Positions 1 through 16,610 of a stretch of 64,000 bases of DNA are shown here, one piece after another (the stretch's first letter is position 1; each line of letters begins with the position of its first letter). A program made the translations under genes and the position numbers. Under the pieces are notes generated by a model that did no database searches, was not told the DNA's origin, and saw nothing but the letters and a program-made list of their open reading frames with translations. This stretch comes from Scatophagus argus (taxonomy: Eukaryota; Chordata; Actinopteri; Scatophagidae), in contig NC_058493.1 in NCBI RefSeq assembly GCF_020382885.2, forward strand, positions 24,655,999-24,719,998. Reading direction: 5' to 3'.

Positions 1-1811
<1,811 letters not shown>

Positions 1812-1868
1812 GGTATACGCATACTCGAAGGATCTAAAGTGGTCCAAGACAGATGCACAGTAAACAGG

Positions 1869-4148
1869 CTGCTGGGTTTTAAAAAGAATAAAAGGTGGGG
1901 AGGATCTTTCAGAGAAAATCTCCTTATAAAAAATAAAACTTTGCCACAAGTATCACACAGGTAATCAATGTCATAATCATCAGGACATTTTTTTTACTAT
2001 TATCCACTGCTAACTTTAGAATCAGGCTTAACTAGAAGCTTGAAACGACATTCTAAATCCACAGATCTTACAGGTTCAGTGGATGAAAAATACGATTTTT
2101 GCATAACTAAACTCTGAACTTAAAATAAAAGGACCTCTGACTCATAACGTATTCCCAGGAAAAAAACTTTAAACCTGAAATACAGGTGTTTGGCAGTGTA
2201 ATAGGTCACAACTAAGTTCCTTTCAGTCAACTAATCAATAAACTGATTAACCATTGCAGCTCTGCTGTGTTTACACTTTGCATACAGAAGAACAAAAGTC
2301 CTATTTTATGAGTGTACCAAGTAAAATTTAAAAAACAAATCCCAAAACCAAATTACAATTATAAAAAAAGTGACACTAAAAGTCAGATACTAACCTAGTG
2401 CATCAAAACAAAAAGCCTCCATGTTTAAACTTATACAAAATGCTTGCCCAAGGCTGTAAACTGCGATCCCCTTCAGTAGAACGTCAGTGGCAGTTAGGGA
2501 CTGTCTTTCAAGTAAAATGCACAGGCACTATGGGCACCTTAGTGTTGTTATAAAGCATAGCATTTTGGCACACTACTTATTAACATAGTAACATAACTTA
2601 TTTATTCTTATTATACACTCCAAGTTAATATTTCGAAAGCACACAGACACACAAATATATAACCAGTTTCCAGCAAAATTGCTGAGTGATATACCAACAG
2701 ATAATACTTTATTGGTCCCGAATGAAATATACACATGTTAAAGAAAATAATACCCAATTCCACAATTTTTCTTCACTAAAACAAATGCTGAGCCTTTTGA
2801 CTTGATGGTTCACAGCACCTTCCATACACTTATTTAGAGAAAAGTAATTTAGTGATATTCCCTAAGCAAACGTAATTGCAGTTGGTCCGCAGAAAGCAGA
2901 CATTGCGCCTCGCTACCCCACACCAACATTCGGAAAACACGGTGCCTGAGCGTAATGTCTTGAGTCGCCGAGAACGTTCCAGTCGCATTTCCAGCTTTAA
3001 ATATACTTTACCGAAACGCGAATCAGACAGCAGAAAATGTAGGAAGTCGAGATTAGTTGACTAGCGCTACAAAAAAGCTATTATTTAGCTGCCAACCAAC
3101 ATTTTACAGGCATGTAGGCGCTGTCTCTGTCGCTCGCTCGCTGTAACCCTGCCTCATCCCCTCCCCCTCTCTGCCAAACACCGAGCTTAACGCCATCCGT
3201 TTTCGGTGACTGCTTTCGCTCGTCTGATGGCTGACGTTGGTTTTCGTTCGAGCTCGAAGTTTTGTGGCAAACAAGTCAATTTTTCTTATCTGCATACTAA
3301 ATGGTAGTTAGCAGATAGAATCAGCGACTGACGATTTGTCACTGTCGGGTCATCGCTGACAGTCAGTCAGTCAACTGGAATCCGCGTACTAAAAAAAAAA
3401 AAAAAATCCAGATGAGCGTGTTGGCTAACTGACGTTACCCTTGCTATTAAGTAAAGATGTCGAAGAGAACACAGCCACGCTTCATCGCAGCTGGCAACGC
3501 GACAGCACAGTCGGCTGTTTAGTCAGTTAACATGTGGGCTACCGTTACACCAAGTTACTTGGATAAAGTTACATGGTCAGTAATGAATTCTGGCTATGCT
3601 AGCTGGTTAGGTCAGGAAGAGCGCTAGGTAGCTAACAAGCTAACATTGGCTCCTACGTAAGGTTAACCTCGCATTAACGTCAATTTATGCGAGAAGTTCG
3701 ACCGAAAGGATTTCGTTGTCTCACACAGTTCTTTTTTGGGTTTTTTTACCAGAAACGCACGTCTCATAAAAATCGACACATACATTAAAACGTGGTATAG
3801 CAAGAACAAACTATCAACAAAAATACATGTTGTCAGGTCGATCTGCTCAGCGCTAGCATGTCAGCTAACGTTAATTCATGGTGGCTGCCGCTCTCACACC
3901 GCTAGCCCCACTCAGACTAGCTTGACTAACTTATCGGCGCGGCGAGCTAATTTCGCACCCAGTGTAAACCCACATGGTATTTTGCTGGAAGACGAAAATA
4001 CATCAAAATGTAAAGCCATCATAGAAAAGCAACCAGAGTTTGCTCACTATCTGGTCTGTTCGGCAAGGTTATATGCTACGTTAGCACAACAACCAACCCC
4101 CATCAGTACAGGGTATCTGGCTAACAAGCTAACACTGCTTGAACTTAC
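1869..4148 (-). other. sin3a intron 1 (intact copy), CpG-rich at its promoter-proximal end
   Basis: Lies between the noncoding first exon and the start-codon exon. Positions 2880-3720 are rich in CpG and in GCTAGC/GTTAACG-type words, typical of a fish promoter-proximal CpG island. Positions 1870-2870 are AT-rich. The plus-strand open frames here (2876-3064, 3736-4191) are judged chance. In the right-hand copy, positions equivalent to 1263-2724 are deleted and about 125 bp near 3775-3900 are missing. Confidence 0.55.
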
Positions 4149-4420
4149 CTCGCAGGACTGCCACCAGCAACAATTTGACACACCGGTGTAGCAGGGCCAA
4201 CCAGCGAGCTGTTACTTGTGTATTCACCGGGCCGTGACAAAAAAGTGAAGTTCTAAAAAGTGGTCGCAAATAAAATTGACCGTAGTGGCTACGTCGCTAA
4301 CAACAGTGTATGTATGGAGCGGTGTTCCTTGAACATAGAGGCGTGTCTAACATGAAGGCGGGCTAGTCTCCTCCCAGTCCAAACTAGGATTGGTCAGATC
4401 TCCAGAATGAAAACAAATAC
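4149..4420 (-). promoter_or_regulatory. sin3a: sin3a promoter and noncoding first exon (intact copy)
   Basis: On the minus strand a strong donor (GAG|GTAAGT) ends an exon at 4149. No convincing ORF lies in it, and the next acceptor in the sense direction is at the start-codon exon (1868), so it fits a noncoding first exon. Upstream is a CpG-rich stretch with a minus-strand CCAAT box (ATTGG at 4389-4393) and a GC-rich CTCCTCCC/GGCGGG tract at 4350-4378. No TATA box is seen. The start site is inferred at roughly 4300-4330 from the usual CCAAT distance. The same block recurs in the right-hand copy, split by a transposon. Confidence 0.6.
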
Positions 4421-5149
4421 ATCGAGGGCATCGAGCCAGTAACTTTAGTTGGTTACTGTATAGTCATGTCCAGTGCAAGTTTATCTGCACTGCCGTCTCG
4501 TTGTTTGCCTGTGGTACATTATGCGTAGCTGCTCATAGAAATGTTGACAGATATGGATTTGCAATCTTCTTTGTCACTATAGGATAACTTTGTAAAATGT
4601 TTACATAATGAACTAAAGGATATGACAGGTCTCACACTACAAGTGCAGCAGGATTGTCAATTGAAGCATACATATACTGCAACTTTTCTCTGAATATCAT
4701 ACAGACGTGACAGTAAAACTTTGAACTTTGAGAGTGATTCAGCCATTTAGCAATATCATCTGGGATGTGAGCATGAGAAGTAAATTTGCCAGACCCCAAA
4801 TAAAATGTATTCAAATCATTCTACACCTCTAAGAATTACAACATTACATTACAATTCACGGCAAGCAGACATCTCGATTAAATAAACCATATACAACCTC
4901 TAAAATAAAAACAGAATGCAATGGTTTGCACATCCTTTTCAGCCTGAATTCAATTGAATAAAAATACAAAGGCAAGTCATTTAATGTCCCAGTTGATAAA
5001 ACTTGAATTGTTGTTTGTGTTATTGTAAATGTACACTGAATTTGATGCCTTCAACTTGTGTCATGTGTTTCCAAACACAAAAGTGATGTTACTCAGCAGT
5101 AAACATGCTCACCGTACCAGCTTTTTTGCTATGTGTTGCAGACATCAGA

Positions 5150-5640
5150 AATCTTGTCTTTCTCAATTGAATATAGGTTAAAAAGAACTTGCAAATCCTT
5201 TGCACCCTATTTATTTTTATATTCTACACTGCATTGAAAAGTTTTTGGAATAGGCGTTATACTGCACAGACAGAAAAGATGCTGACAGGTTTTCCATGAG
5301 CATGGGGAAAAAGCCGGCAGGTTGTTGGCTCACCAGTTAAGGCCAGCTAAGATATGTAGAAACAGTCTCTCAATCAAATTCATTTGCACTGTTTACCTCA
5401 CCCACTTGCACTATACTCCACCCTGCACTACCTCACTTTTGGACTACCTCCAGAAACATATTTATTTTACTTATCTTATTTTATTTTGTTTTACCTTATT
5501 CTATTTTATTCTTCTATTATATGTTGCGTTCTATATATGCACCAATCACCAAGACAAATTCCTACTAATGTGAAACCTCTTCACTTACAATGGCAATAAA
5601 GTCTTTTCTGATTTCTGATTCTGATGCTAATGTATGTATA
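5150..5640 (+). mobile_element. L2/Rex-like LINE 3' end, left copy
   Basis: The segment has the typical fish LINE 3' tail: short repeated GCACTA-type words, a T-rich stretch with TTTTATT repeats, then CAATAAAGTCTTTTCTG followed by a (TTCTGA)n-like terminus ending near 5625. Only the 3' untranslated end is present, and no reverse transcriptase frame remains. The left border is uncertain. It was inherited by both duplication copies, so it pre-dates the duplication. Confidence 0.5.
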
Positions 5641-6494
5641 CAACTCAACAAAATATATAGCAAAGGTCCCATGACTTTTAGACATTTTAATCTGGAAATG
5701 TTACATATATCTTTAATTTTATATGTATGCATGTATGTATTCTGACCCCAAAAGGGTAGGGGGTTGGGTTGGGGAAGATGGCTTAGAATAGGAGATGCTG
5801 CTTATAACTTTGTACCTACTTCTCTAAATTAATAAAGTCAAAAGAAAATTTACAAAAGAAAATAAATTTCAGAAGGAAATCCATCACGGTCCGGGGATTT
5901 CCCAGACTGCATTTAAGAAATAGGCTCCATCATGTCTTTCTAGTCTCTGCCCTACTTGTATGAGAATAAAGAGGCAGCATTTAGATTAATAAAGAAGTCT
6001 TCTATGACGTCTGGCTCAGAAACAGAGTCAGATTTATACAGATAAGAGAACTCTTTGGTTAATACTGTTGGTCTGAGGGGACCTCCCCACTGTCATGTAT
6101 CCTGGTAGTGAACTGCTTGGCTCTTGACCCTCCCAGCTAGCTAGCCTGCCTTTTCACCACATTCATAATGGGCACAACGTTTTTTTATGTGATTAGTCGA
6201 GAGGAAGTAAACTTCTGCTTGGAGTCTGAAGGTGCTCCTAGAATACATTTAGAGATATTTGAATATTTCTTCTCACGGTTCTCTTTCTTAAAAAGTAGCT
6301 GCAATTGAAATGATCTCTGTTCCTTAGCCTTTCAAAGTTTCCCCACTATTCTGCTGTGGACCTCTGAGGAAACACTGATTTCAAGGAGCAGAGATTTGTT
6401 CAGACATAAATGTAACACGTCATGCAATTTTTTTCAAGAGTGCACTGCAGCCCAAAATGATAAATCCAACGCAAGTTGATGAGCACATTATTCC

Positions 6495-6940
6495 ATGTTT
6501 CGTCTTTGTCCTCACCTCCAGAAGTACCAAGTCTTTCGTTTGGTCGCCAATGGCTTCCCTTGTATGTGGGCTTACTGTATGGTGTGCCCTACCGAACAAT
6601 CTTCTGTTAGCATCTGGGAGAAGATGGCGCTGGAGCGCAGATATACACTGGACTCAGGAATGCAGATGTTCTGTATCATGCGTTGTCCCTCAAGTTCAGC
6701 AATTTTGGCCTTTAGCCAGTTGCTGTGTGGGTGCAGTGAAGAAGATAAGGCCTTAAGGCTTCAATGCATAGAGTTACGCTGCCAACGTTGGATACAAGAG
6801 AAGCTGATTTGCGCTCCTTGGCTTGCCACAGCAGCCTGTATCGTGTCAGGCTTTGACTTCAGAGTGCTGAAAGAAAGTGCGGGTCTTGATTGTCCTGACA
6901 GAGAAAAAATATCTGATGGAGGTGAATACTATACTTAAGT
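6495..6940 (-). mobile_element. Decayed L1/Tx1-like LINE ORF1 fragment, left copy
   Basis: On the minus strand, one frame between about 6740 and 6580 reads LKAKIAELEG followed by NICIPES and later AIFSQML. This resembles the L1/Tx1-type ORF1 signature (AKIAELEGRSRRNNI..G(I/L)PE, FFSQLL). A preceding frame reads QISSLVSNVGSV, like the coiled coil of such proteins. Frames shift and stops intervene, so it is dead. The longer plus-strand ORF over the same bases is taken as a shadow. The exact family is uncertain. Confidence 0.45.
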
Positions 6941-7660
6941 GAAGGCACTAATTGTGAAAATACTCTGCAACAAGACCTGAAATTGAAACCTTACTTAGTA
7001 AAAGTATGTAATTATTATCAGCAACATTTATTCTAAGTATCAAGTTCAAGTCATCAGTCTCTAACAAGTCAACTTTGCATGAGTTCAGAAAAACATCCCT
7101 GTTTTCATCTTTGTGACAATGCATTTCCCATCTAATTCAAAATACTTTATTTAGCATAAATACATAAGTTTCTCAACCCATACAGAAGCATCTTTTAACT
7201 TGCAAATTTCAGCACCACCACAGAATGTGGTGGTGTAAAAAGTACAATATTTGACTCTAAAATATAGTGGAGTACAAATATAAAGTTAATAAAGTGGAAA
7301 TACTCAGGTAGAGAACAAGTACTTCAAACTTTGCCAAATTTGACTGGGTTGTTTTCGAACAGCAAACAGCAATTGCCACATATTATGCCTCTATAGTACG
7401 GCACTTGAATAAATATACTTAGATACATTCCACCCTGCCACCATACTCATGCTAGCATCATCCTTGTCTTTTCTTTTTTTTTTTTAGCTTGTTTTAGCCA
7501 GGCTTGGATGCCATTTTAATTAAGATAAAGATTAAGGGTACATGCATGATGGAAAGAAGAAAGTGGAAGTAGTATAAAGCTGACAGGATGCAAGCAAAAA
7601 CATCTCAAACAGACAAATGTAGTGCTACGTGTTATTACAGATCATCATCTAGCAGCAGGT

Positions 7661-7743
7661 TCAGTAAAGGAAGATGTTTTGAAGAAATATGCTGACAGTT
7701 GTCAAAATCACTCCTGCTGCCATTGCTGAGGTCTGTTCTGGAG
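7661..7743 (-). pseudogene. Orphan duplicate of the ZP gene's terminal coding exon
   Basis: On the minus strand a polypyrimidine tract and CTGCTGCAG acceptor precede an 83-base exon ending in TGA at 7663-7661. It would encode the C-terminal PEQTSAMAAGVILTTV tail. It matches the functional terminal exon at 17415-17333 except for one visible Cys-to-Ser change. Here the exon is cut off from the rest of the ZP gene by the duplication junction at 8443/8444, so it can only be used through read-through or a chimeric transcript. Confidence 0.8.
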
Positions 7744-8443
7744 CTGCAGCAGAAAAGAGAGAATTAACGGTATGAATGTATATTTCATTTTTTAAAAAAT
7801 GACAGGTGATTTAAAATTGTTTAAGACATTAAAGCAGCTACAAGAAACTTTCTTTTTGTTGTTGTTGATTCTGGCGCCCCTGTGGACAAAAGCAGTATGA
7901 GCACCACCGCCTCCTATAGTCAAGCTCTCGATCTGTTAGGCCATGTAGCAAAGCTCAGGTGAACTGAACGGCTATCAATAGTTCCTCGTAATGTTATTTC
8001 TTCTTAACATAAACCAACAGCAAGACATATTGTAGCTTGGTGAGCAGCTTCTTTTCTGAGGGTGTGAGACTCCTTACTTCACACTGCCATAAAAATAGAT
8101 TTAATTTTATGACTTATTGCTTGGTGGAAAATTTGAGCTGGAGACAGACATAGCCAGTTTTCTAACTGATGGTCCCATTTGCATTTGTAGTTCATAGAGA
8201 GGTATTAGAGTGTTTCATAACCGGTTAAACACCCCTGGTAGTACATTTAAAAGTGGTTAATGTAACTTGAATCATTACTTCAATTTTGAAAACATGAGAT
8301 AACCCAGACGATTATTTATTATGAATTACAGAAATGACAAAAGTGGACCTTGAAATACATATGTCTATACATACGGGGCCCAGAGCAGTTAACGGTTTTG
8401 TTTGTTCCTCTAGCCAGCTAAGCAGTTTGTAACATTAAATGAA
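7744..8443 (-). other. Duplicated part of the ZP gene's last intron
   Basis: Counterpart of 17416-18115, intronic in the intact gene. A CTCF-like word on the minus strand (CCACAGGGGCGCCAG, 7871-7885) sits here and again at about 17546. Nothing coding is seen. Confidence 0.6.
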
Positions 8444-11247
<2,804 letters not shown>

Positions 11248-13888
11248 TAGTGATGGGACGAGCGACACTGGTGCGTCAGCACTGTGCCGACTGCACAAGT
11301 GTGAAACCCCGTATCGGTGCGTGGAGAGTTAACTGTTTATTGTGCCTTTTGGAGTTTTTGCATTGCTTCTACTCATGGACCGTTCTAGGAAATTTTCCCA
11401 AGTCTGGAATAATTTTGATCTTTTGACGCCGAATAAGGTAAATCTTTTCCTCCTTTGGCCATTGTTTACTGTTAGTTCTTAATTCAGTGTTTCTACTCTT
11501 TTCTACTACGAGGCTTGATTTGTTTTCAGATAGATTAACTTTTTGTTTTATTGTAGGTGAAGTGTCGGCTCTGCTCAACTGAATTGTCTTACATCAATAA
11601 GAGCACGTCATCAATGCTGAGGCATCATAGAGCTCGGCATGGCAATGAAGAGTCGGCAGACACTCCTGCTGTGAGTACCCCAGGTATGATGAAATTCTCA
11701 CAAACTTTGAATTTTCAAAAATACTTTATTACACACAAAAGGCTTTGTGTAACTCTGCAATATTATTTGTAAAATTGCAGCCCTTTAACAAGCCTTAAAC
11801 AAAATATTTCTTTTTGGCTTCCAGTTCCTAACAAGCAAGCGTTGGATGAGGCTGTGGTCAACATGATCATTAAAGACTGTCAGCCATTCACCCTTGTCGA
11901 AAATGAGGGATTCAGGGCGCTCATGCAGCTTGTTGCACCCTCATATGTTCTACCAAGCAGGAAGGTATGTGTAATAAATGTATGGTTGAATTAATTAATG
12001 AGTACTGTTGATAGAAAGATAGACACACAGACATGTATGTATTCATAAGGTATTACAATATTTGTATGGTTATTTTCAGACCGTCAAGGACTTGGTGGAC
12101 CAGAAATATGAGGAGGAAAAGGAGAAAACAAAAAAGGACCTCCAGAGTGCCATTGCTGTGACTTTAACAGCTGACATGTGGACCTCGATTAATATGGAGG
12201 CTTATCTTGCTGTTACTTGCCACTATGTGGACCAAGACAGCCATGAATTGCATACATCAGTCTTGGGAGTGCAGCATTTCTCACAGAAACACACTGCAGA
12301 TAACTTGGCCATGGTTAAAAGGAGCCTTATGGAGGAGTGGGGCATAGCAAGCAAGGTCAGGTGTCTTGTCACTGATGCAGCAGCAAATATGATTTCATGT
12401 GCTCGCATACTGCAAATACGGCAAACTATTTGTATTGCCCATTCAATCAATTTAATTGTAAAAAAGTCATGTGATCCCATTATAACACTGACAGATATAT
12501 GCAACAAAACACGGCAAATTGTGACATACTTAAGATCAAGCACCACGGCCAAAGAAAAGCTTGCTCAAATACAGCAACAGCTGGGAACACCAGTGCATAA
12601 ATTAATAAACGAGGTGCCAACAAGATGGAACAGCACCTACCACATGCTGGAGAGAATGACTGAGCAGAAGGAGGCAGTCTGGGTGTCTTTGGCCTCACTG
12701 AGACATGATATTACGCCACTGACTCCTGAAGAATTTGATTTAATTGAAGAGATGCTCAGGGTGCTCTCTCCATTTGAACAAGCGACAAGAGAATTATCTG
12801 AGGAAAAAAGAGTCTCGGGGTCCAAGGTTATTCCACTGATCAGAAAGATCCACATTGAGCTTCGACATCAAGCCTCAACGCTAACAAAACCAGCTGCTTA
12901 AGAACTGGCAGAAAATCTTAAAAAGAGGCTAACTGAATCCATCTGCAACATGGAATCACTCAGTGTGATGACACTGGCAACACTCTTGGACCCCAAGTTC
13001 AAAACAGTCGGGTTCTTTAGTCCACTAAAAGCAACAGAAGCTGTAAAGAGACTGAAATCGGAGTGTGCCGCTGAAATGAGGAGCCATGAGCCTGACCCAG
13101 CGGAAGAACTGAGTGCTGCACATGGATCAGAACCCAGTTCAGGTATGAAAACACATTCTTTTGTGCATTTATATGTATATTTCCGTGGTTTATTGTATTA
13201 TCACATGACATAATATTTTTTCAAAAACATCTGCTAGGGCACAATCTCTGGAGACCTCTTGACATGGAAGTTCAGGAGAATAGGATGAACTGCAATTCTA
13301 CAGCAGATTCCATTGTTGAAGTACAACGCTACTTGGCGGAAGGAAACACACCCAGAACGCAAGACCCATTACAATACTGGAAGAACAACCGGAAAACATA
13401 TCCACACTTATATCTACTAGCTCCCAAATATCTGTGCACACCATCTTCATCAGTTCCCTGTGAACGTGTGTTTTCGAAGGCTGGGGAACTGGTGTCTAAG
13501 AGGAGAAATCGCCTAGGAGCAAAGACCCTTCAAAAACTTTTATTCCTCAATAACAATGTATGAATTAATCCATTTTCAGTGTGTTATTTCATATGATTGA
13601 ACACTTTGGTTAACAAAATTCCATACATAAGCTAAACATTATAATTCTCAATTTTATTACAGATACATTTGCTATATTTTACATATTATTATATTATTAT
13701 TTCAAGGCTAATGTTGGGTTAACAGCATGCAATTTTTTTTTCCACCTTTTCACTTTGTTTACCTGCAATGATTTTTTTTATCTACAGCAGAGGTCACTAT
13801 TGAGTGACCAACACAGTGTCAATACAGTGTCAACACAGTTTGTGTAATGTGTCAATACACTCCTTGAGGTATCATTATCCCATCACTA
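11248..13888 (+). mobile_element. hAT-superfamily DNA transposon (nearly complete, defective)
   Basis: 2641-bp insertion absent from the left copy, bounded by an 11-bp terminal inverted repeat, TAGTGATGGGA at the left and TCCCATCACTA at the right. Inside is a five-exon hAT transposase gene on the plus strand. Left flank ...GTAGCAG and right flank CAGCGAG do not show the usual 8-bp target duplication; the left copy instead has seven extra bases (GGCCAAC) at this point. The right subterminal region (about 13805-13860) has repeated GTGTCAATACA/GTGTCAACACA words, which may be transposase binding sites. It landed in the duplicate of sin3a's noncoding first exon. Confidence 0.88.
11375..13563 (+). 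pseudogene. hAT transposase, BED-finger type, one in-frame stop
   Basis: Five exons fit with GT-AG introns and matching phases: 11375-11437, 11557-11683, 11825-11964, 12080-13142 and 13238-13563. Exons 1-2 encode an N-terminal BED zinc finger (VWNNFDLL, CRLC, then LRHHRARH), which binds transposon ends. Exon 4 holds the RNase H-like core with TADMWTS and VTDAAANM, carrying acidic residues expected of the DDE site, and VPTRWNSTYHMLERM. Exon 5 holds the C-terminal hAT dimerisation region (PCERVFSKAGELVSKRRNRL, then LLFLNNN). A single TAA at 12899-12901 interrupts exon 4; the frame continues cleanly beyond it (ELAENLKKRLTES). The element is recently dead or needs another source of transposase. 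Confidence 0.88.
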
Positions 13889-14107
13889 CAGCGAGCTGTT
13901 ACTTGTGTGTTCACCGGGCCGTGACAAAAAAGTGAAGTTCTAAAAAGTGGTCGCAAATAAAATTGACCGTAGTGGCTACGTCGCTAACAACAGTGTATGT
14001 ATGGAGCGGTGTTCCTTGAACATAGAGGCGTGTCTAACATGAAGGCGGGCTAGTCTCCTCCCAGTCCAAACTAGGATTGGTCAGATCTCCAGAATGAAAA
14101 CAAATAC
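13889..14107 (-). promoter_or_regulatory. Duplicate sin3a promoter, separated from its exon by the hAT element
   Basis: Almost identical to 4204-4420, including the minus-strand CCAAT box (ATTGG at 14076-14080) and the GC-rich tract. The hAT element sits between this promoter and the duplicated first-exon splice donor (exon end 11189), adding 2.6 kb to the would-be first exon. Confidence 0.6.
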
Positions 14108-14836
14108 ATCGAGGGCATCGAGCCAGTAACTTTAGTTGGTTACTGTATAGTCATGTCCAGTGCAAGTTTATCTGCACTGCCGTCTCGTTGTTTGCCTGTG
14201 GTACATTATGTGTAGCTGCTCATAGAAATGTTGACAGATATGGATTTGCAATCTTCTTTGTCACTATAGGATAACTTTGTAAAATGTTTACATAATGAAC
14301 TAAAGGATATGACAGGTCTCACACTACAAGTGCAGCAGGATTGTCAATTGAAGCATACATATACTGCAACTTTTCTCTGAATATCATACAGACGTGACAG
14401 TAAAACTTTGAACTTTGAGAGTGATTCAGCCATTTAGCAATATCATCTGGGATGTGAGCATGAGAAGTAAATTTGCCAGACCCCAAATAAAATGTATTCA
14501 AATCATTCTACACCTCTAAGAATTACAACATTACATTACAATTCACGGCAAGCAGACATCTCGATTAAATAAACCATATACAACCTCTAAAATAAAAACA
14601 GAATGCAATGGTTTGCACATCCTTTTCATCCTGAATTCAATTGAATAAAAATACAAAGGCAAGTCATTTAATGTCCCAGTTGATAAAACTTGAATTGTTG
14701 TTTGTGTTATTGTAAATGTACACTGAATTTGATGCCTTCAACTTGTGTCATGTGTTTCCAAACACAAAAGTGATGTTACTCAGCAGTAAACATGCTCACC
14801 GTACCAGCTTTTTTGCTATGTGTCGCAGACATCAGA

Positions 14837-15327
14837 AATCTTGTCTTTCTCAATTGAATATAGGTTAAAAAGAACTTGCAAATCCTTTGCACCCTATTTA
14901 TTTTTATATTCTACACTGCATTGAAAAGTTTTTGGAATAGGCGTTATACTGCACAGACAGAAAAGATGCTGACAGGTTTTCCATGAGCATGGGGAAAAAG
15001 CCGGCAGGTTGTTGGCTCACCAGTTAAGGCCAGCTAAGATATGTAGAAACAGTCTCTCAATCAAATTCATTTGCACTGTTTACCTCACCCACTTGCACTA
15101 TACTCCACCCTGCACTACCTCACTTTTGGACTACCTCCAGAAACATATTTATTTTACTTATCTTATTTTATTTTGTTTTACCTTATTCTATTTTATTCTT
15201 CTATTATATGTTGCGTTCTATATATGCACCAATCACCAAGACAAATTCCTACTAATGTGAAACCTCTTCACTTACAATGGCAATAAAGTCTTTTCTGATT
15301 TCTGATTCTGATGCTAATGTATGTATA
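14837..15327 (+). mobile_element. L2/Rex-like LINE 3' end, right copy
   Basis: Counterpart of 5150-5640, shifted by 9687 bp, with the same T-rich body and CAATAAAGTC/TTCTGA tail. It is not an independent insertion. Confidence 0.5.
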
Positions 15328-16164
15328 CAACTCAACAAAATATATAGCAAAGGTCCCATGACTTTTAGACATTTTAATCTGGAAATGTTACATATATCTT
15401 TAATTTTATATGTATGCATGTATGTATTCTGACCCCAAAAGGGTAGGGGGTTGGGTTGGGGAAGATGGCTTAGAATAGGAGATGCTGCTTATAACTTTGT
15501 ACCTACTTCTCTAAATTAATAAAGTCAAAAGAAAATAAATTTCAGAAGGAAATCCATCACGGTCCGGGGATTTCCCAGACTGCATTTAAGAAATAGGCTC
15601 CATCATGTCTTTCTAGTCTCTGCCCTACTTGTATGAGAATAAAGAGGCAGCATTTAGATTAATAAAGAAGTCTATGACGTCTGGCTCAGAAACAGAGTCA
15701 GATTTATACAGATAAGAGAACTCTTTGGTTAATACTGTTGGTCTGAGGGGACCTCCCCACTGTCACGTATCCTGGTAGTGAACTGCTTGGCTCTTGACCC
15801 TCCCAGCTAGCTAGCCTGCCTTTTCACCACATTCATAATGGCCACAACGTTTTTTTATGTGATTAGTCGAGAGGAAGTAAACTTCTGCTTGGAGTCTGAA
15901 GGTGCTCCTAGAATACATTTAGAGATATTTGAATATTTCTTCTCACGGTTCTCTTTCTTAAAAAGTAGCTGCAATTGAAATGATCTCTGTTCCTTAGCCT
16001 TTCAAAGTTTCCCCACTATTCTGCTGTGGACCTCTGAGGAAACACTGATTTCAAGGAGCAGAGATTTGTTCAGACATAAATGTAACACGTCATGCAATTT
16101 TTTTCAAGAGTGCACTGCAGCCCAAAATGATAAATCCAACACAAGTTGATGAGCACATTATTCC

Positions 16165-16610
16165 ATGTTTCGTCTTTGTCCTCACCTCCAGAAGTACCAA
16201 GTCTTTCGTTTGGTCGCCAATGGCTTCCCTTGTATGTAGGCTTACTGTATGGTGTGCCCTACCGAACAATCTTCTGTTAGCATCTGGGAGAAGATGGCGC
16301 TGGAGCGCAGATATACACTGGACTCAGGAATGCAGATGTTCTGTATCATGCGTTGTCCCTCAAGTTTAGCAATTTTGGCCTTTAGCCAATTGCTGTGTGG
16401 GTGCAGTGAAGAAGATGAGGCCTTAAGGCTTCAATGCATAGAGTTACGCTGCCAACGTTGGATACAAGAGAAGCTGATTTGCGCTCCTTGGCTTGCCACA
16501 GCAGCCTGTATCGTGTCAGGCTTTGACTTCAGAGTGCTGAAAGAAAGTGCGGGTCTTGATTGTCCCAACAGAGAAAAAATATCTGATGGAGGTGAATACT
16601 ATACTTAAGT
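16165..16610 (-). mobile_element. Decayed L1/Tx1-like LINE ORF1 fragment, right copy
   Basis: Duplicate of 6495-6940 with a few substitutions. One of them puts a stop into the opposite-strand open frame (TGG to TAG near 16238), showing that the plus-strand frame is not under constraint. Confidence 0.45.

Larger units (their letters stand above)
4421..7660. other. Spacer between sin3a promoter and ZP terminal exon, left copy
   Basis: No gene is supported here. The stretch holds an L2-like LINE tail (5150-5640), a relic of a LINE ORF1 on the minus strand (6495-6940) and otherwise AT-rich sequence. A minus-strand AATAAA (plus TTTATT) near 7145-7155 could be a ZP-gene poly(A) signal in this duplicate. 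The same layout recurs at 14108-17332 in the right copy. Confidence 0.5.

Noticed and set aside
2876..3064. Plus-strand 62-codon frame identical in both copies (also 9772-9960)
   Set aside because: Identity is explained by the recent duplication. It lies in the CpG-rich part of sin3a intron 1, with no family resemblance and basic low-complexity composition.
3736..4191. 151-codon plus-strand frame over the sin3a first exon and intron
   Set aside because: Antisense to the sin3a first exon. In the right copy it is shortened by a deletion of about 125 bp and then altered, so there is no sign of constraint.
5322..5599. Two overlapping plus-strand frames of 83 and 71 codons, repeated at 15009-15286
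   Set aside because: They fall in the T-rich 3' tail of a LINE; Phe/Leu/Tyr-rich translation is a composition effect.
6495..6938. 147-codon plus-strand open frame, partly shared by both duplication copies
   Set aside because: The right copy has a stop from one substitution, and the opposite strand shows LINE ORF1-like words. Treated as a shadow of a decayed LINE.
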